Shown here piece by piece: positions 20,076 to 32,808 of a stretch of DNA of 64,000 nt. The notes under the pieces are model-generated. The model ran no database searches. It saw only the letters and a list, made by a program, of their open reading frames with translations, and was not told where the DNA came from. The position numbers and the translations under genes were made by a program. Position 1 is the first letter of the stretch. Each line of letters starts with the position of its first letter. Source of the DNA: Siphonodentalium dalli (Eukaryota; Mollusca; Scaphopoda; Gadilida; Siphonodentaliidae); the NCBI GenBank assembly GCA_032622095.1, contig CP136066.1:94881319-94945318 (forward strand), in the 5' to 3' direction.

Positions 20076-20976
20076 TAAAGCGATAGCCCGCTTTTTCGCG
20101 GAATAATTGTAACTCCCTACATTTCTTCAGAATTGACCGTCAATGGAAAAAATGTGTTCAAAAACAATATCACTTCTGTGGTTCTTTATTTATCACACAC
20201 AATTTAACCCCACCCCCTTTAACAAATTATTCATCAAAAAAGCACAATTTTCCACCACCAGTCATGTTCAGGCCCCATTTTCACTCAGTTTTAGGGGTCT
20301 GGTGTTGCAAACTTGGATCAGCTATGGAAGACTGTACAATATTCTTTCCATGAGAGAACTTCTGGTGATGTGAGGTCATTGAGTCCAGATCTGATCAGCT
20401 GAGCATCAAGCGCATGACTTTATCAGCACATTGAAGAATAAAATATGACATTTTCAGGTCTGCAAGGGTGATCCAAGATAACTGGATGTGGGTGTATATT
20501 GAATTAGTTGAATAAAGATATGCTCTCTTTGAATTGCTGAAGCATTTTCTTAAATGTGTCCAAGTTTTAGTGATATTAACCTTCAAATGACCATACCCAC
20601 CAGTGGAAATGACACACTTTTATGATATATATCTGTATATCACTGGCTATAAAATCCAAAATACTTGTTAGATTAGGTTCTTATAACAATTGATATATGT
20701 GTCGTTGACATGCTCATGTTATGGGTCATTTGCATTATCATGTGACTATTACCACCTTGAAAATTTTGAAAATACCTTGAAAAATTGGCATTTTTTATGA
20801 AAAATCTTACTATTTTTTTGGCTGATGTTAGTGAAAGAAGACATCAGCAGCAAGAATAGCCACACCAAGCATGATATATTCATTGGACTGAAATACCAGG
20901 CTCTGTAAAATGCATTAAAATGATTTAAAGTGACTCCCAGGAATCAAAAATGATAAAAAGCTATATTTTCCCTTTA

Positions 20977-21427
20977 GGTTACACTGGTGTAAATGTTTTC
21001 CATAGGCCTCAGTGCTAACGTTTTAGCGTATAGTGTTGGCAATATAAATGTTGGGTCCAAAATTTTCTTTAAATCTGAAAAATTGACATTTTGGGAAACT
21101 TTTTACACAAAAAAATCATGTCTGTCTAGCAGGGAATTCGCCTTTAAATCTTATGTTTTCGTAACTAGTGTCAGAACCGCATAAAAAAATACAGTCATAT
21201 TTTAGACCACACCAAAAAATTCAAACTTCACTACAAAGGGTTAATTCCTGTGCCAATTGTTATTTTACCTATGGGAAATCATAGGGAAGAGGTGTGATAA
21301 TTTTTTTATGTGAAAAGCACACAAGGCTATTGACCAATCAGGGCCCAGTGTCTATTTTATTCTCTCCTATATATTCCTCCCGCATCCGCTAGATGTCGCT
21401 CGGAACCTTATTTACACCAGTGTAACC
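20977..21427. mobile_element. Family M element, unit 3
   Basis: Last unit of the array. Its right terminus is followed by the TAAA duplication and then by LINE-A motif C sequence. Confidence 0.8.
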
Positions 21428-22701
21428 TAAACTGTACGTCCCCAACACATGCAGACGATATGGTTCTGCTGTCTCTCAGCAAATGTGGTTTATCAGCACT
21501 ATGTGATATTTGCTTATACGACTACAGTAACAAATGGCGGTATCGATATAACCCAAATAAATGCGCTGTAGTGGTATTTAATGAAACAAAATCCGAATTT
21601 TCGCGTCAGCATCGACTTTGGAACCTTGGTACCTCAGATGTCAAAGAAACCACTAATATAACTCATTTGGGCATTTATCTTGATAAGTATGACTTTAATG
21701 GAATATTCACTGAGCATATATGCGATAAGACTCGTAGCACGTTTATGATGCTCAACAACGCCGGCCTTTACCCGGCTGGTATGACCCCAACAAGTTGCTC
21801 GTTGATATATTCGTCGGTGGTCATACCTAAAGGGCTGTACGGGTCTGAACTTCTCTGGAATTTGAACCAAAAACACGTTGATCGCCTGGAACGAACACAC
21901 ATATTCTGTTTAAAGTATTACCAGGGCCTTCATCATCGTACACAAACGGTTATTGCGCAAGGATTAGTCGGAACCTCGTCAATGGTGTCACTTATCGAAA
22001 AACGTAAAATGTCATTCTTCGGTTCTTTGTGCAACTTAAAATCTTCTAAAACTGTGAAACAAGTATTTCTCACGCGCTTATATCAGTACATCGTTGGCAG
22101 TACATGTTCATCATCAAGTTACATGTCTGACATCATTAACACTCTTAAAAAATATGACATGACCGAAGCTCTTGAGAACTACATCGAAAATTCAATATTC
22201 CCTAAGAAATCCACATGGAAATGTGCCATAACAGAATCATGGTCAAAAATTAATAGAGAATATTGGGACATGAGCGTAAATGAGGATGATCGACTTGCCA
22301 GGTTTTCCGACGTCCACCCAACGTTATGCATGTCCCGGCTATGGGAAAATTGTCGCATATACCCAGCCCATAAAAAATCATATCTACTTATTGCACGCCT
22401 TATTTGTATCCTGTAAACAAATGAAGAAACATGCGTATTATGTAACAACAAGCACAAAGATCTTGTAAAACATGCCTTAATCGAGTGTTCTTCCATTTGC
22501 GACGATCGAAATACTTTTGAATTCGAGCTACTAAACTTGTTTCATGTAGACATTTATATGCAGTATGACAAACTGGATGCAGAATCCAAAACGCGCGTTC
22601 TGCTAACATGTCTACATGAAAACATATACTGTGCTCCCGAGGAAGAAAATGAACTAACAGACTTTTTTGTGAACAAAGATGCATTCCTCTGGAGAGTATA
22701 A

Positions 22702-23440
22702 TTATGTTGATCAACTGACGCCAAGTCCTGACTAGATCTCACAAACCTTCATAAGTTCATATACACTCGATCATAACATGCAGTTATAAGCGTGTGCGTA
22801 ATTGTTCATATCACATGTATCTGTGTATTGTTTTACCAGTAAGTACATTTGTTGGTATGTATGTCTGGGGTTTGTTTGTTTGTCTCGTATACGCCTGCAT
22901 GTCTGACTGTCGTATGTAAGTCTGTAAGTACGATACGGCTGTATATATACATGTACATGAGTGGTGCTTGGGAAATGGTCGGCTCCGAGTCGGCAAGACT
23001 GCACAAAGGCATTGGCGTTTGTGGGTCTTCCAGAGAGAGAGAGATCCCTGATTTGGGTCTAACTCCGGTTTGGTCGTCTCGGAGTATGCTATTTCTCTGT
23101 CTGTAAGTACGATATGGCTGTAGAGTGGAATGTCTACTTTATGTGATGCATGATTGTGTGTATATGTGCATGTGTAGATGATTCATCATACATATTAAGA
23201 CATGTATTGTAGATATGTTTATAATCTTAAATTGTTGATACACTGTTATGTACCAAATTGTGTTTGTTCTCATATTAATATAAAAAATTATATATGAATC
23301 TCCATATATGGAGGATAATAAAGATATATATAATAGAAGTAAGTTGCTTGAATAGACTAACATAAGTGGTATTAATACTATTATAATATGTTAGATAATG
23401 GGCTGGTTGACAGACTAATCAGGAAATAGTTAGAAATTAT
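22702..23440. repeat. Spacer Y, copy 2
   Basis: Matches 870-1593. Non-coding. It includes the TCCATATATGGA palindrome and TG-rich runs. Confidence 0.6.
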
Positions 23441-24634
23441 GGAATTGTGTTTATCCTGCACAAATGAGATCATTCCCTGTCATATAAGTGATATCAGTAG
23501 AGTTTTATGCGGTTTTAAACCAAATTTAGTGAAATTTTGGTCCCCGAAAATGCCAGATGCAAAAAAAACGGCATACCTTCCTGCTAATTATTTACTACCC
23601 CCCCCCCCCCCCCCTGATTAAATCTAACATTTTGAGCATAATACAATAAATAGAAACTTCCCTGATCCCCAGCTGTGATCATAGGGTCATGCAAACCGAA
23701 GTGAGGAATATAGTTTTTTAATTTATTATTATAGGGTGAGCGCGAACGCAGACCCCAAAACGCATAAATTACACAGTCGAGTTACCCACATTTGGGGTAA
23801 TCGCTCGGGTCATCCAAACCGAAGTGCAATGGTAAGGACTCGCCAAGGGGCCACCGCCTTTTGGATCACGGTTAGCCCTCTGCCAGGTAAGTATGCTTGA
23901 GCACGAAATCAATTCCGGCCAGTATACAGCGGCGCAGTGAATACATGTGGTGTCCATTGTTATAATTAATTATAAACCTTTTTATTTTTGAATGTTTTCG
24001 TCGTAATTCAACTCAGAAGTAAATTCAATGTTAGGCGTTGCCATACGTTGCGAAACTGTGGAAATAATACTGCATATTGTCAGATAAATGCATGAAATTT
24101 CTGAGTCAGTACGAAAAATATAATGATATACGTCTAGCGTATGACTTTGGTAGTGTTGTCGCTCCTTATTCTACATGGGTGATTATTTTTAACTGGCTGA
24201 AACGGGCGCAATCGGCAAACCTCGGTTATTTCCGTACGCAAAACTATTTCTGCATGAACGATAATCCGAGAAGTTGCGATTGGGGACTGCGCGGTCCCTG
24301 CACAAATGGGCCTGTATAGCCCCTTTGTGCGTTTGGGGCATACGGCCCCTGTATGCGCTTCCTAAATAGTCACAAAGGTTCAGATTCGACTTATTTGATT
24401 CCGAAATAAGTCAAGTGGAATTATACCCGTTATTCTGTCGGATGGCGCGGGCCACAATGAAAACACATAGATAAAGAGCGTACATCTGATCTGCAAATAT
24501 ATATTGAACCTAAATATTCACATTTATTTTATTCTGAAATAGGCCCATGGTGAGCTTATTTTAATTTGTGGTTTTGGTTTTATTTTGATAAAATAAAATA
24601 AAAACCTCCACCAGGGCACCCCGAGTCACCACAC
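23441..24634. repeat. Block X, copy 4
   Basis: Complete copy with a 17-base poly-C tract (23598-23614) at its left. It continues into block Z at GTCACCACACC|AAATTTGG, like copy 1. Confidence 0.8.
23734..23894 (-). ncRNA. U1: U1 spliceosomal snRNA gene, copy 4
   Basis: Same 161-nt RNA as the other copies, with variant loop I GATCCAAAAG. Candidate PSE at 23935-23953. Confidence 0.88.
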
Positions 24635-24921
24635 CAAATTTGGTTGAAATCGGTCTTGGGGTCTGGGAGAACAATCCGAAGTGACATACGGACAGACAGA
24701 CAGATCCTACTCTTTTATATATATCGCGGCTAAATTTTACGACGTTTTGAAATTTATACGACAAAATAGAATCAACATTTATGCCTCGATGTTATATAGT
24801 TACACTTTTACGACCTTTTTTCAGTGAGTCAAGAATACAGTTAGCTTGGTGACATTTTTGTTTTACCAAATCATACTCTTCATAACCATGTATGGGGTTG
24901 TCGGCTTGTTGCATGGTAAAT

Positions 24922-25011
24922 CACAGGCATTGGCACTCGGTGTGAATGCACCATTAGAGTACTTTATTATTATTCTAAGGGTGCATTAACACGGAGTGTC
25001 CATTGCCTGTG
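24922..25011. repeat. Foldback hairpin, copy 2
   Basis: Same hairpin as 3011-3100, with one extra mismatch (GCATTAACACGG). Confidence 0.65.
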
Positions 25012-26639
25012 AGTGCGAAGCTATATTATGGAATGGGAACTGGACTATCTAGTAATGGATAACATTTGGCTGAGTTGCCAGGGCACACGCTGGAGGGATA
25101 CACGCCCATATATGTATGGACGGGCGGATTGACGCGTGTTCGAACGTGGACAAAAAATGTGTCCACAAATGAATTCTATACATATGGTTAAATTCATTTC
25201 AAGATTTATACACTCACAATAAACGATTTATGTGATTAATGCATTTATTGTTGTCTATACCTCCATGCATAAATCGAGAGCATATTTGCAATGAATATAC
25301 ATTGTATATAAAATATATACACAAACTATTGATAGTGTACAAATGGGTTATATTGTTGATAATTACTGTACATGCCTCACGTAAATGGATTACCAGGGTC
25401 CATTTGTCTTACTGTCTGTCAGCACTGTTCCACAAACACGCACGTACAAACCTGAGGATGATTTGCGACAAGTGTTATTTTGAACCATTGGACACAACTG
25501 GTACGATATATCGTCTACACTATTGGTCGACCCAACTCACATGCGAATTAACAGGAGATGTGATCGGAAATGGCACGAGTTGTTGATAACACTAGTGTGT
25601 AGCTATGTATAAATATATGTAGGCACATATAGACACTTTTTGTCCTGGGTGAATTGAAGTGGAAAAGGGGGGAAAATTCCGCATGGGATGTGGCTACAAA
25701 TTGCTACAATGTCCTCAGCTGCCACGTGTGTACAATAAAGGGAGTGGTCTGTTCGCGCCATTTAATTCCAAGAGCTCACATTCGAATGGAGTAGAACACA
25801 TATTGCACACCTGGTGATTTTGGGTAGGTTGTTTGTTTTGTTCAGATGGTGAGCTAGGATGCTAAGTATTTTGGGAAAGTTCCAGATATACAAATTTGAA
25901 GTTGGAGTTCTGAGGACAGACGCGAATGTATTATTCTAACGTCGATGCTCACTTCAAATGCACATTCGCGTGCGTCTTGGTTCTTAAATCGCAGCGTGTA
26001 GAATTGCTGCCAACAGGTCTTCTCTGGGGAAAATCTTGTATCGATAAGATTGTACGGAAGTCTGGGGGATCATGCTGAAGGAGTATTTACAAAATATCTC
26101 GAACAAACCCAGTCACGCGTTGGTGGAAGAGACTGCGTTGGAGAGTAGTCTTTGCAGAAAAACATATTTCAGTGAAGTCTAGTGCTCTACATGGAGATGG
26201 TTTGCAGAAGAAAATATGCAAGGAAATTTCAACATCTACATGTATATAGCAGGCGCAGACACAATCAGGACAGTATGCTTAATACCAAATACGTGCTCGT
26301 GTGGGTCGTAAAACCTTAATTGGACACTTTAAACCTGTTCGATTTGCAAACTATTATTGACTTATCCATTATGAGTATTTATGTTGTGGAATCAGACACC
26401 ATCATCGCATTTAAGCAGAATCTAGAGATAATCACACGAGGCATCTTAGATACATCTACGATGAATAACTTTATTATATAACAACATTATTGTTTTATAC
26501 CATAAATCATATCGAGTTTTGTATAATTATGTACTATCGGACAATAGTCATATATAGGGACTTACGATAATTATATGTTATGGTATGTTAACAGTTCACA
26601 ACCATATTGAGTTTTGGGAAGAACGATGCATTTGTGGAT

Positions 26640-27109
26640 CTTGGTCAGGTCGTTGGATGGCACAATTGTAACAAGGAAGATTCCGACAAGAGATATTGTT
26701 CTGTGTGTGATTGTAGCCAAGTTGAAGACGAGACACATTTTCTCCTTAACTGTCAAGCGTATAAACACTTGCGATAAAAACTGATGTCATATATCGTGAT
26801 TGAACATGGACAGACACAATTTAGTGACGTCGGCTTGCTTACTCGGCTAATGAATCGGTATCCTCTTCAAGCAGCTAAATTTCTTCATAGTGCTTATAAA
26901 AAAAAGACAAGATATTCTTAGCAAAACCTTTTCAATCCCATGAATGTGCACAACAATTTTCTTTATTATTTTGTTTAAAGTGACTTATTGGCCGGGTGTG
27001 TTGTTATTTTTTTACTAGACATTGTTATCACCTGTATGTGATATGTTATTTGAACACTATATATACACATGTCACTATAATAAAATATTCGTTCGTTCGT
27101 TCGTTCGTT
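26640..27109 (+). pseudogene. LINE-D remnant, copy 2 (reverse transcriptase C-terminal knuckle and 3' tail)
   Basis: The better preserved copy. The frame at 26694-26776 reads RYCSVCDCSQVEDETHFLLN followed by CQAYKHLR and a stop. About 300 bases of 3' untranslated sequence follow and end with AATAAAATA and TTCG repeats. The upstream reverse transcriptase is gone. Confidence 0.68.
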
Positions 27110-29136
27110 GTAACGACGAACGACCTGCTACCATAAAGTATGCATTGCGCAAAGGTTTAATTTACAATGATCTCCGATCGGTAATTATAGTCATTATACT
27201 CTTCTTATTGCCTTTGAGAATTACGAGGTGTGAACACTCTGAACTTTCTGATAATGAACCGTGCCCACACGGTTTGATCTGAAGATAAGGCGTATGAAGC
27301 AATTGAATATATATTGTGTCAATGTAACGCTCGCAACTATATATAGCAGCGTATATGTGTTGGATAACATGCTATATTGTCTTCCATTGTCTGAGTGTCG
27401 CAGGAAATATTACCAAATATGTTAAGGCCACAGTACTGTCGAAATTAGAAAGCCGTCTCAAAAGCTTATGTAGAATAACAAGTAAATGGGATGTAAATCC
27501 CCCCTGAATGCATTGCTCCCGTTCCAATGGATACACGCAATTATATATGATATCCACACATTAATCAAAACATGACTTGCACAGTTCTGAAACATGTCAT
27601 TGATGATCCTAAGAGACCATGCAAATTCGTTCAAATCATATACGCAAGCTTTTGAGTCACAGTATTATGCATATGATGCACCTTCCAGTATAACAAACGA
27701 TGTCATGATGCATCCAAAATCTTATGAAAACCATGTTGTAGTGTTACCAGGAAAGCGTTTGAAGAATATGTTCACCAGGACGCATTCAACAAGTTTATAT
27801 AACATTGACATAAAGCGTTGTGATCCGGTAGCTTGTTCCTGTGTTTTGGCTCTCCATTGTGGAGTAGGATTATCAGTTCAGATTTCATTGGCCCTGGCAT
27901 GGTTTTAAAAGTCAACATGGCCGTGAAGAAAAACACACACCAATGCATGTGGTCACATTGTGGTGAGGTTGGAGCATTTCTGATTTGGGCAGATAATAGC
28001 TGGCCTTTGACACATGCAGACTGACATTCCAGTTATCTCAAAGCGGATTGTATTACGATATTTGAAAATGAGGTCACAAATGACGTGACTAATATAGTCC
28101 ATATGCGTGTGACTTAATATTGCATCCATATTAGCACCAATATGGAGTTTAACTTCGGGTTTACGATGGCCATTTGGTAGATAAAGGTAATCGAAATACA
28201 CTTGCCAACACTTGAGGACGGCATGTGGATCTCGGTATACAATTGCTCACTAAGTATCATTTCACATGTCACACATATACAGTCTTATGATCAGAATTCG
28301 CCAGAAAGAATCAGCGTTATTATACTTGCTCGAAGTTCAATATCGGCGTATACTTTATATTGGCACTGATATATTGTTAAGTATACATCGAGCGACGATA
28401 CTCGCGTTTTTCCAGCATATAGGCACAATAATTATGTTGGCGAAAGGGCATCGTAAGACATTCCAACAGCTGACACCCACGCTAATCCCTTCTTGTTCGC
28501 AGTATCGTAAAGAATGGTCATGTCTGAATTACATGATTTTTTGGAGGTCTCTTCTGCATGTGTGTTTCCCTCGCTACTATATCGTACGATTGAATGCTAC
28601 TAGACTCTATGTCACTAAATATATATGAGAGGCCAGTGATCGTGTTTATGGATGCTGAACGGGTAAATAACGTTTCATATATAGTATATTGTATATAAGG
28701 TTACACTATGTATATACGTGTTTGTCAATTGTCTTCGGATGAAGTTTTATAGGGTGAATTACTTACAGGAGTCCTGAAGATGGAGTGAACATTTGGAGAT
28801 GAGAAATTATTTGATGTACTGTGTGCACCGCCACACATCACTGCGCGGGTATAGAACAACGTGGATCCACCGAAGACATCACAATGCTTGTAGTCGATAC
28901 GTGGTGTGGATGATATTGGGGGAAATGGATTCAAAGTAAACTTCGATAAATTGTACGATTCTGCAAAGGTATTTTGCGACCATTCGCTTGCGATCGAAGA
29001 AGTCATAAAGAATATCACGACGACTCGAGTGATCTTCTAAAATTATGTCATTTCTCAGAACTCCCATGGCGAGCGTTAGAATCACACAAAACAATGACAG
29101 GCCCATGCAGAGCTAACGTCATCGAAATAGCATCTT

Positions 29137-29640
29137 CCAGCTCGGTGACACAATCTGTTTACACATCATCGTTATAATTCGTGCTATATGTATGTAAACT
29201 TGTACAACATTAAATGTCCATTTAATATTTTCAGTCATTGACTAATTTTGTATAGTGCCTTGCTATACGGTCTTAATAACAATCTATGACATACACTTTT
29301 AAAATACTATAATTCATCACCATTTGGAACGTCTGTGCTCAGAAGGTGTCCATAGATTAATAGGAAATAGCTGAACTCATACATATATTGTCCCCGTTTC
29401 ACTCTCATAACGCAAATAATTCAATCTAATATATAGTTATTCCCCTTCCATTGAAAATAACAGTACCGTCCAGATGAAACATATGCACATAACACACGTT
29501 CACGTGTTATTACACCGGATAAATTTGATAATACAATGTTTAATATTTTGGAGCTTCCTCTTTCAAATGGTAAAAACTATGGCATATAATTTATAAAATG
29601 TGATATGGGGTTTCGAAAATTAAGTGCATGAGCTATTGAC
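29137..29640. repeat. Dispersed non-coding repeat E, copy 1
   Basis: From about 29225 it matches 54905-55370, in intron 2 of the second plus-strand ARF gene, with many substitutions. Shared phrases include ACTATAATTCATCACCA, GTTATTCCCCTTCCATTGAAAATAA and TTTCGAAAATTAAGTG. There is no coding capacity. It is probably an old interspersed element. Confidence 0.55.
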
Positions 29641-30320
29641 ACAATGTGTGGTATTAAGTTTTAATATGGTGCCATTTAGCATATCGTTCTCAATATTGAC
29701 TATCGAAAACGTTTGTAAATTGATTTGTGCATAAGGATAACTGCACCGTGTGAATTTACTTCGTTCGTGTGGCGATATGCCAGATTTCCCAATAGCAACG
29801 TATAGTGACTAGTTTAGCCATGTTATACTCCATTTGATTGCACTTGTTCGGGGCAGTTTCATGTCCATGGGCGATTTGTTACGCCCTCTGGTCATAATTT
29901 AGCTTTGAATATGGAATATGATTCACTTGTATGATGACTGAGTTCCTGATAGAGCTCGATACGTATATGTATACCATTTTAATGAATGATGGGATCAGAT
30001 TACCTCATATATAATAGGTAGTTACAAATCATTTGAGCATTTGTTGATTAGGAACTGCGTCCGAGAAAGAATTTCCGGGTTCTGTGTTCTGAATGCAGCT
30101 TTATTTGACCTTTTAAAATAGCGTATCTGACGTTAAGATCATGCACATATTATTACTTCAAAAACCTCGTATATTTTATACGACATTTTTGAACAAAGAA
30201 TATTGTCCAACCAGCAATACGAATTTTCTTCATATGGCCTAAAAACTCATTTCTCATTGGATTAGAGCAAGGATAAGAATTGTACTGGTGTAATCGACCT
30301 CGTAGATTACGAATTTATAT
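29641..30320. other. Unassigned AT-rich sequence
   Basis: No gene, repeat or structured element recognised. Confidence 0.5.
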
Positions 30321-31106
30321 TCTATTATATATTTTGGAAGATCTGAGGGTGTGTGTGTGCGTGTGTGTGTGTGTGTCTGTCTGTTCGCGATGGACTCGAA
30401 AACGGCCGAGCCGATTTAGATGAAACTTGGTACGTGGGGATACTTTCGGCCGGGGACTGGCATGGGCCTGTTAATTTGCCCGTGCGACGTGACATTGACC
30501 TTGAAATCGGGTCATTTCAAGGTCGAACGCCCGAGTATCACGGGATTTCGATGAAAATTAGTGTATGTTGATACTTTCGTTTGGGGAGTGTCGTAAGCCT
30601 ATTCGTTTGCCCGTGCGACGTGACCTTGAAATCGGGTCAATTCAGGTCAAATCGCGAATGTTTGTGGGATTTCGACGAAATTTGATACGTATGGTTACTT
30701 TTGTCCACTGAGTGTTTTGGATGGGTCGAGTCGTGACCCCGACCTGACATTGACCTTCAAAATGATCAATTCGAGGTCAAATCGGGTAAAACCGGATGGA
30801 TTTCGACGGGTACTTTTGTCGGGTACTTTTGTCCGGGCAGTGTTTTGGACGGGTCAAATCGTTACCCCACCTGACCTTGACCTTCAAAATGGACAATTCA
30901 AGGTCAAATCGCGCAATTCGCCGAAAAGCAGAGGGGAAACTGCTCGGACGAAGTCGGGTCAGCCGATTTCGATGAAACTTGGTACGTGTGGGTACTTTCG
31001 GTCGGGGAGTGTTTTGGACGGGTCAAATAGTGACTCCGACCTGACCTTGGCCTTCAAAATTGTCAATTCAAGGTCAAAGCCCGGACGAAGTCTGGTCACC
31101 TGCTAG
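30321..31106 (+). mobile_element. Helitron-like non-autonomous element H1
   Basis: Starts near TATATATTTTGG followed by GTGTGTGTCTGTCTGT and GATGGACTCGAAAACGGCC. It contains repeated modules around AAGGTCAAATCG and CCGATTTCGATGAAACTTGG. It ends with a CCCGGACGAAGTCTGG hairpin and CTAG at 31103-31106 before T. There is no protein. The same module order recurs in H2-H4. Confidence 0.5.
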
Positions 31107-31449
31107 TCTATTCTATATTTTGGTAAATCTGTCTGTGTGTGTGGGGATGTGTGTGTGTGTGTCTGTCTGTCTGTTCGCGATGGACTCGAAAACGGCCAAA
31201 CCGATTTCGATGAAACTTGGTATGTCGGGGTACTTTCGGCCGGGGAGTGGCATGGGCCTATTAATTTGCCCGTGCGACGTGACCTTCACCTTGAAATCTG
31301 GTCATTTCAAGGTCGAACGCCCGAGTATCACGGGATTTCGACGAAAATTAGTGTCTGCTGATACTTTCGTATGGGGAGTGTCGTAAGCCTATTCGTTTGC
31401 CCGTGCGACGTGACCTTGACCTTGAAATCGGGTCAATTCAAGGTCAAAT
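31107..31449 (+). mobile_element. Helitron-like element H2, 3'-truncated
   Basis: Starts directly after H1 with TCTATTCTATATTTTGG and repeats the H1 5' modules with few changes. It stops at GGTCAAATCGC, where sequence belonging to the family M spacer begins. The abutting head-to-tail placement is noteworthy. Confidence 0.5.
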
Positions 31450-31580
31450 CGCAGCAAGAATAGCTACACCATGCATGAGATATTCGTTGGACTGAAAGAC
31501 CAGGCTGTTAAAAATGCAATAAAATACTTTAAAGTGACTCCCAGGAATCAAAAAGGCCAAAAAGCTCATTTCCCCCATTA
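31450..31580. repeat. Fragment of the family M 901-bp spacer
   Basis: Starts AGCAAGAATAGCTACACCAT and matches 19499-19624 with scattered changes. It directly precedes a family M unit, as in the tandem array. Confidence 0.7.
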
Positions 31581-32029
31581 GGTTACACAGGTGTAAATGT
31601 TTTCCATAGGCCTCAGTGCTAACGTTTTAGCGTATACTATTGGCAATATAAACATTGGGTCCAAAAGTTTCTTTAAATCTGAAAAATTGACACTTTGGGA
31701 TACTTATTGCACACACAAATCAGGTACGACAGGCAGGGAATTCGCCTTTAAATCTTGTGTTTTCCTAACTAGTGTCAGAACCGCATAAAAAATACTGTCA
31801 TATTTTAGACCACAACAAAAAATTCAAACTTCACTACAGAGGGTTAATTCCTGTGCCAATGGCTATTTTACCAGTGGGAAACCATAGGGAAGAGGTGTAA
31901 TGATTTTTTTATGCAAAAGCACGCAAGGCTATCGACCAAACAGGGCCCAGTGTCTATTTTATTCTCTCCTATATATTCCGCCCGCATCCGCTAGAGGTCT
32001 ATCCGAACCTTATTTACACCAGTGTAACC
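31581..32029. mobile_element. Family M element, diverged single copy
   Basis: 449 bp with termini GGTTACACAGGTGTAAA and TTTACACCAGTGTAACC. It is about 10% diverged by eye from the array units. Because the flanking spacer tail is also present, the mobile or amplifying unit probably includes part of the spacer. Confidence 0.75.
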
Positions 32030-32129
32030 TATATATAGGGACACTTGCATGACTCTGGGGAACTTTTGCATCAATAACCCATTCAGCACAATCATTCCAA
32101 CATGGTAAATAAGTAAAGTAGCTGTCTTG

Positions 32130-32302
32130 TTGATAGATATAGAGTTATGTATCTTTTATCTGAGATGAGAATAATCACGTTGTATTTAATTCCACTTTAT
32201 ACAATCAATCTAGTCAGTCCTAAAGGTTATATAAGGCCATAAATACAACGTGATTATTCTCATCTCTGATACAAGATACATAACTCTATATCTATAAACA
32301 TG
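32130..32302. repeat. Foldback element with about 60-bp arms
   Basis: The arm GATATAGAGTTATGTATC.. pairs with its complement ending at about 32302, around a 45-base loop. Pairing is nearly perfect. No target duplication was identified. Confidence 0.75.
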
Positions 32303-32429
32303 ACAGTAGCAGTGTGTAAATCGGTTACACACTTCAGGGCAGGTTGTCCAACAAGAGGAACAAGAAAACTAAGATGCATGCATCAGGTCGGCCGTGAACT
32401 ATCTACCATAGAATTGTTGTAGCTATCGA

Positions 32430-32808
32430 TTATACATTTTGAAACACCTGTCTGTATGTATGTATGTATGTGTGTATGCGTGAATGCATGTGTGTATGTG
32501 TTATAGACTCTAACACTGCTCGAATTTGGTATTTAACGTGTCAACTTGACCTCGCTCATAGGCATGTTTCTGGACCTTGACCGATCCGACTAAAAATTTG
32601 TGTGTAGGACTACTTCGATCCCGGGAGCAATATGGACGGGTCCAATTTCACGTGGGACCATGTTCTCGAACGTGCTGATATAGGCATGTTTCTGGACCAA
32701 TTGAACAATAGTTTGGCCAGACGCTGTATATACTGGGTACTGTCCAGATGGAGGCGATCACAAAAAAAATCCCTAACTAGCCCGAACGAAGTCGAGTACA
32801 TCAGCTAG
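32430..32808 (+). mobile_element. Helitron-like element H3
   Basis: Starts near a TGTATGTATGTATG run. It ends with CCCGAACGAAGTCGAG and, ten bases on, CTAG (32805-32808) before T. Internal modules resemble H1 but are more diverged. Confidence 0.4.

Larger units (their letters stand above)
18273..21427. repeat. Tandem array of three inverted-repeat elements inserted in LINE-A copy B
   Basis: Three 451-bp units (18273-18723, 19625-20075, 20977-21427) are separated by two identical 901-bp spacers, giving a 1352-bp period. Each unit ends in the inverted repeat GGTTACACTGGTGTAAA. The array is flanked by TAAA on both sides (18269-18272 and 21428-21431), and LINE-A copy C has the empty site GTGTAAACTG. 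The insertion is therefore directly demonstrated. The units are nearly identical to each other, so amplification is recent. Confidence 0.9.
16702..22701 (+). pseudogene. LINE-A copy B: 5'-truncated non-LTR reverse transcriptase, interrupted by a tandem element array
   Basis: The frame starts inside the endonuclease, whose last motif is VSNHRPVTLSI (about residue 23-33 of the open part), and runs from 16713 to 18215 for 500 codons. Reverse transcriptase motifs follow in order: GKATGWDCISNEHL, RGVIITLYKGGSKSRTDFDS, QHGFKKGISATMTS and SLFLDVWKAFDTVW (motif A with its catalytic Asp). Four extra bases near 18167-18172, relative to copy C, shift the frame in motif B (QGG). A 3155-bp tandem array plus TAAA duplication (18273-21431) then separates motif B from motif C, HADDMVLL (21448-21471). 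A TAA at 22414-22416 precedes the C-terminal knuckle, and the true stop is 22699-22701. It is dead in three ways. Confidence 0.88.
24635..29136. repeat. Block Z, copy 2 (uninterrupted)
   Basis: The complete form of block Z. It lacks LINE-B, whose empty site AAAGCGGATTG lies near 28040-28050, and lacks the Helitron-like fragment near 28630. It carries the foldback at 24922-25011 and the LINE-D tail at 26640-27109. Small open frames are not conserved in a protein-like way. After 29136 the sequence leaves the duplicated region. Confidence 0.75.
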
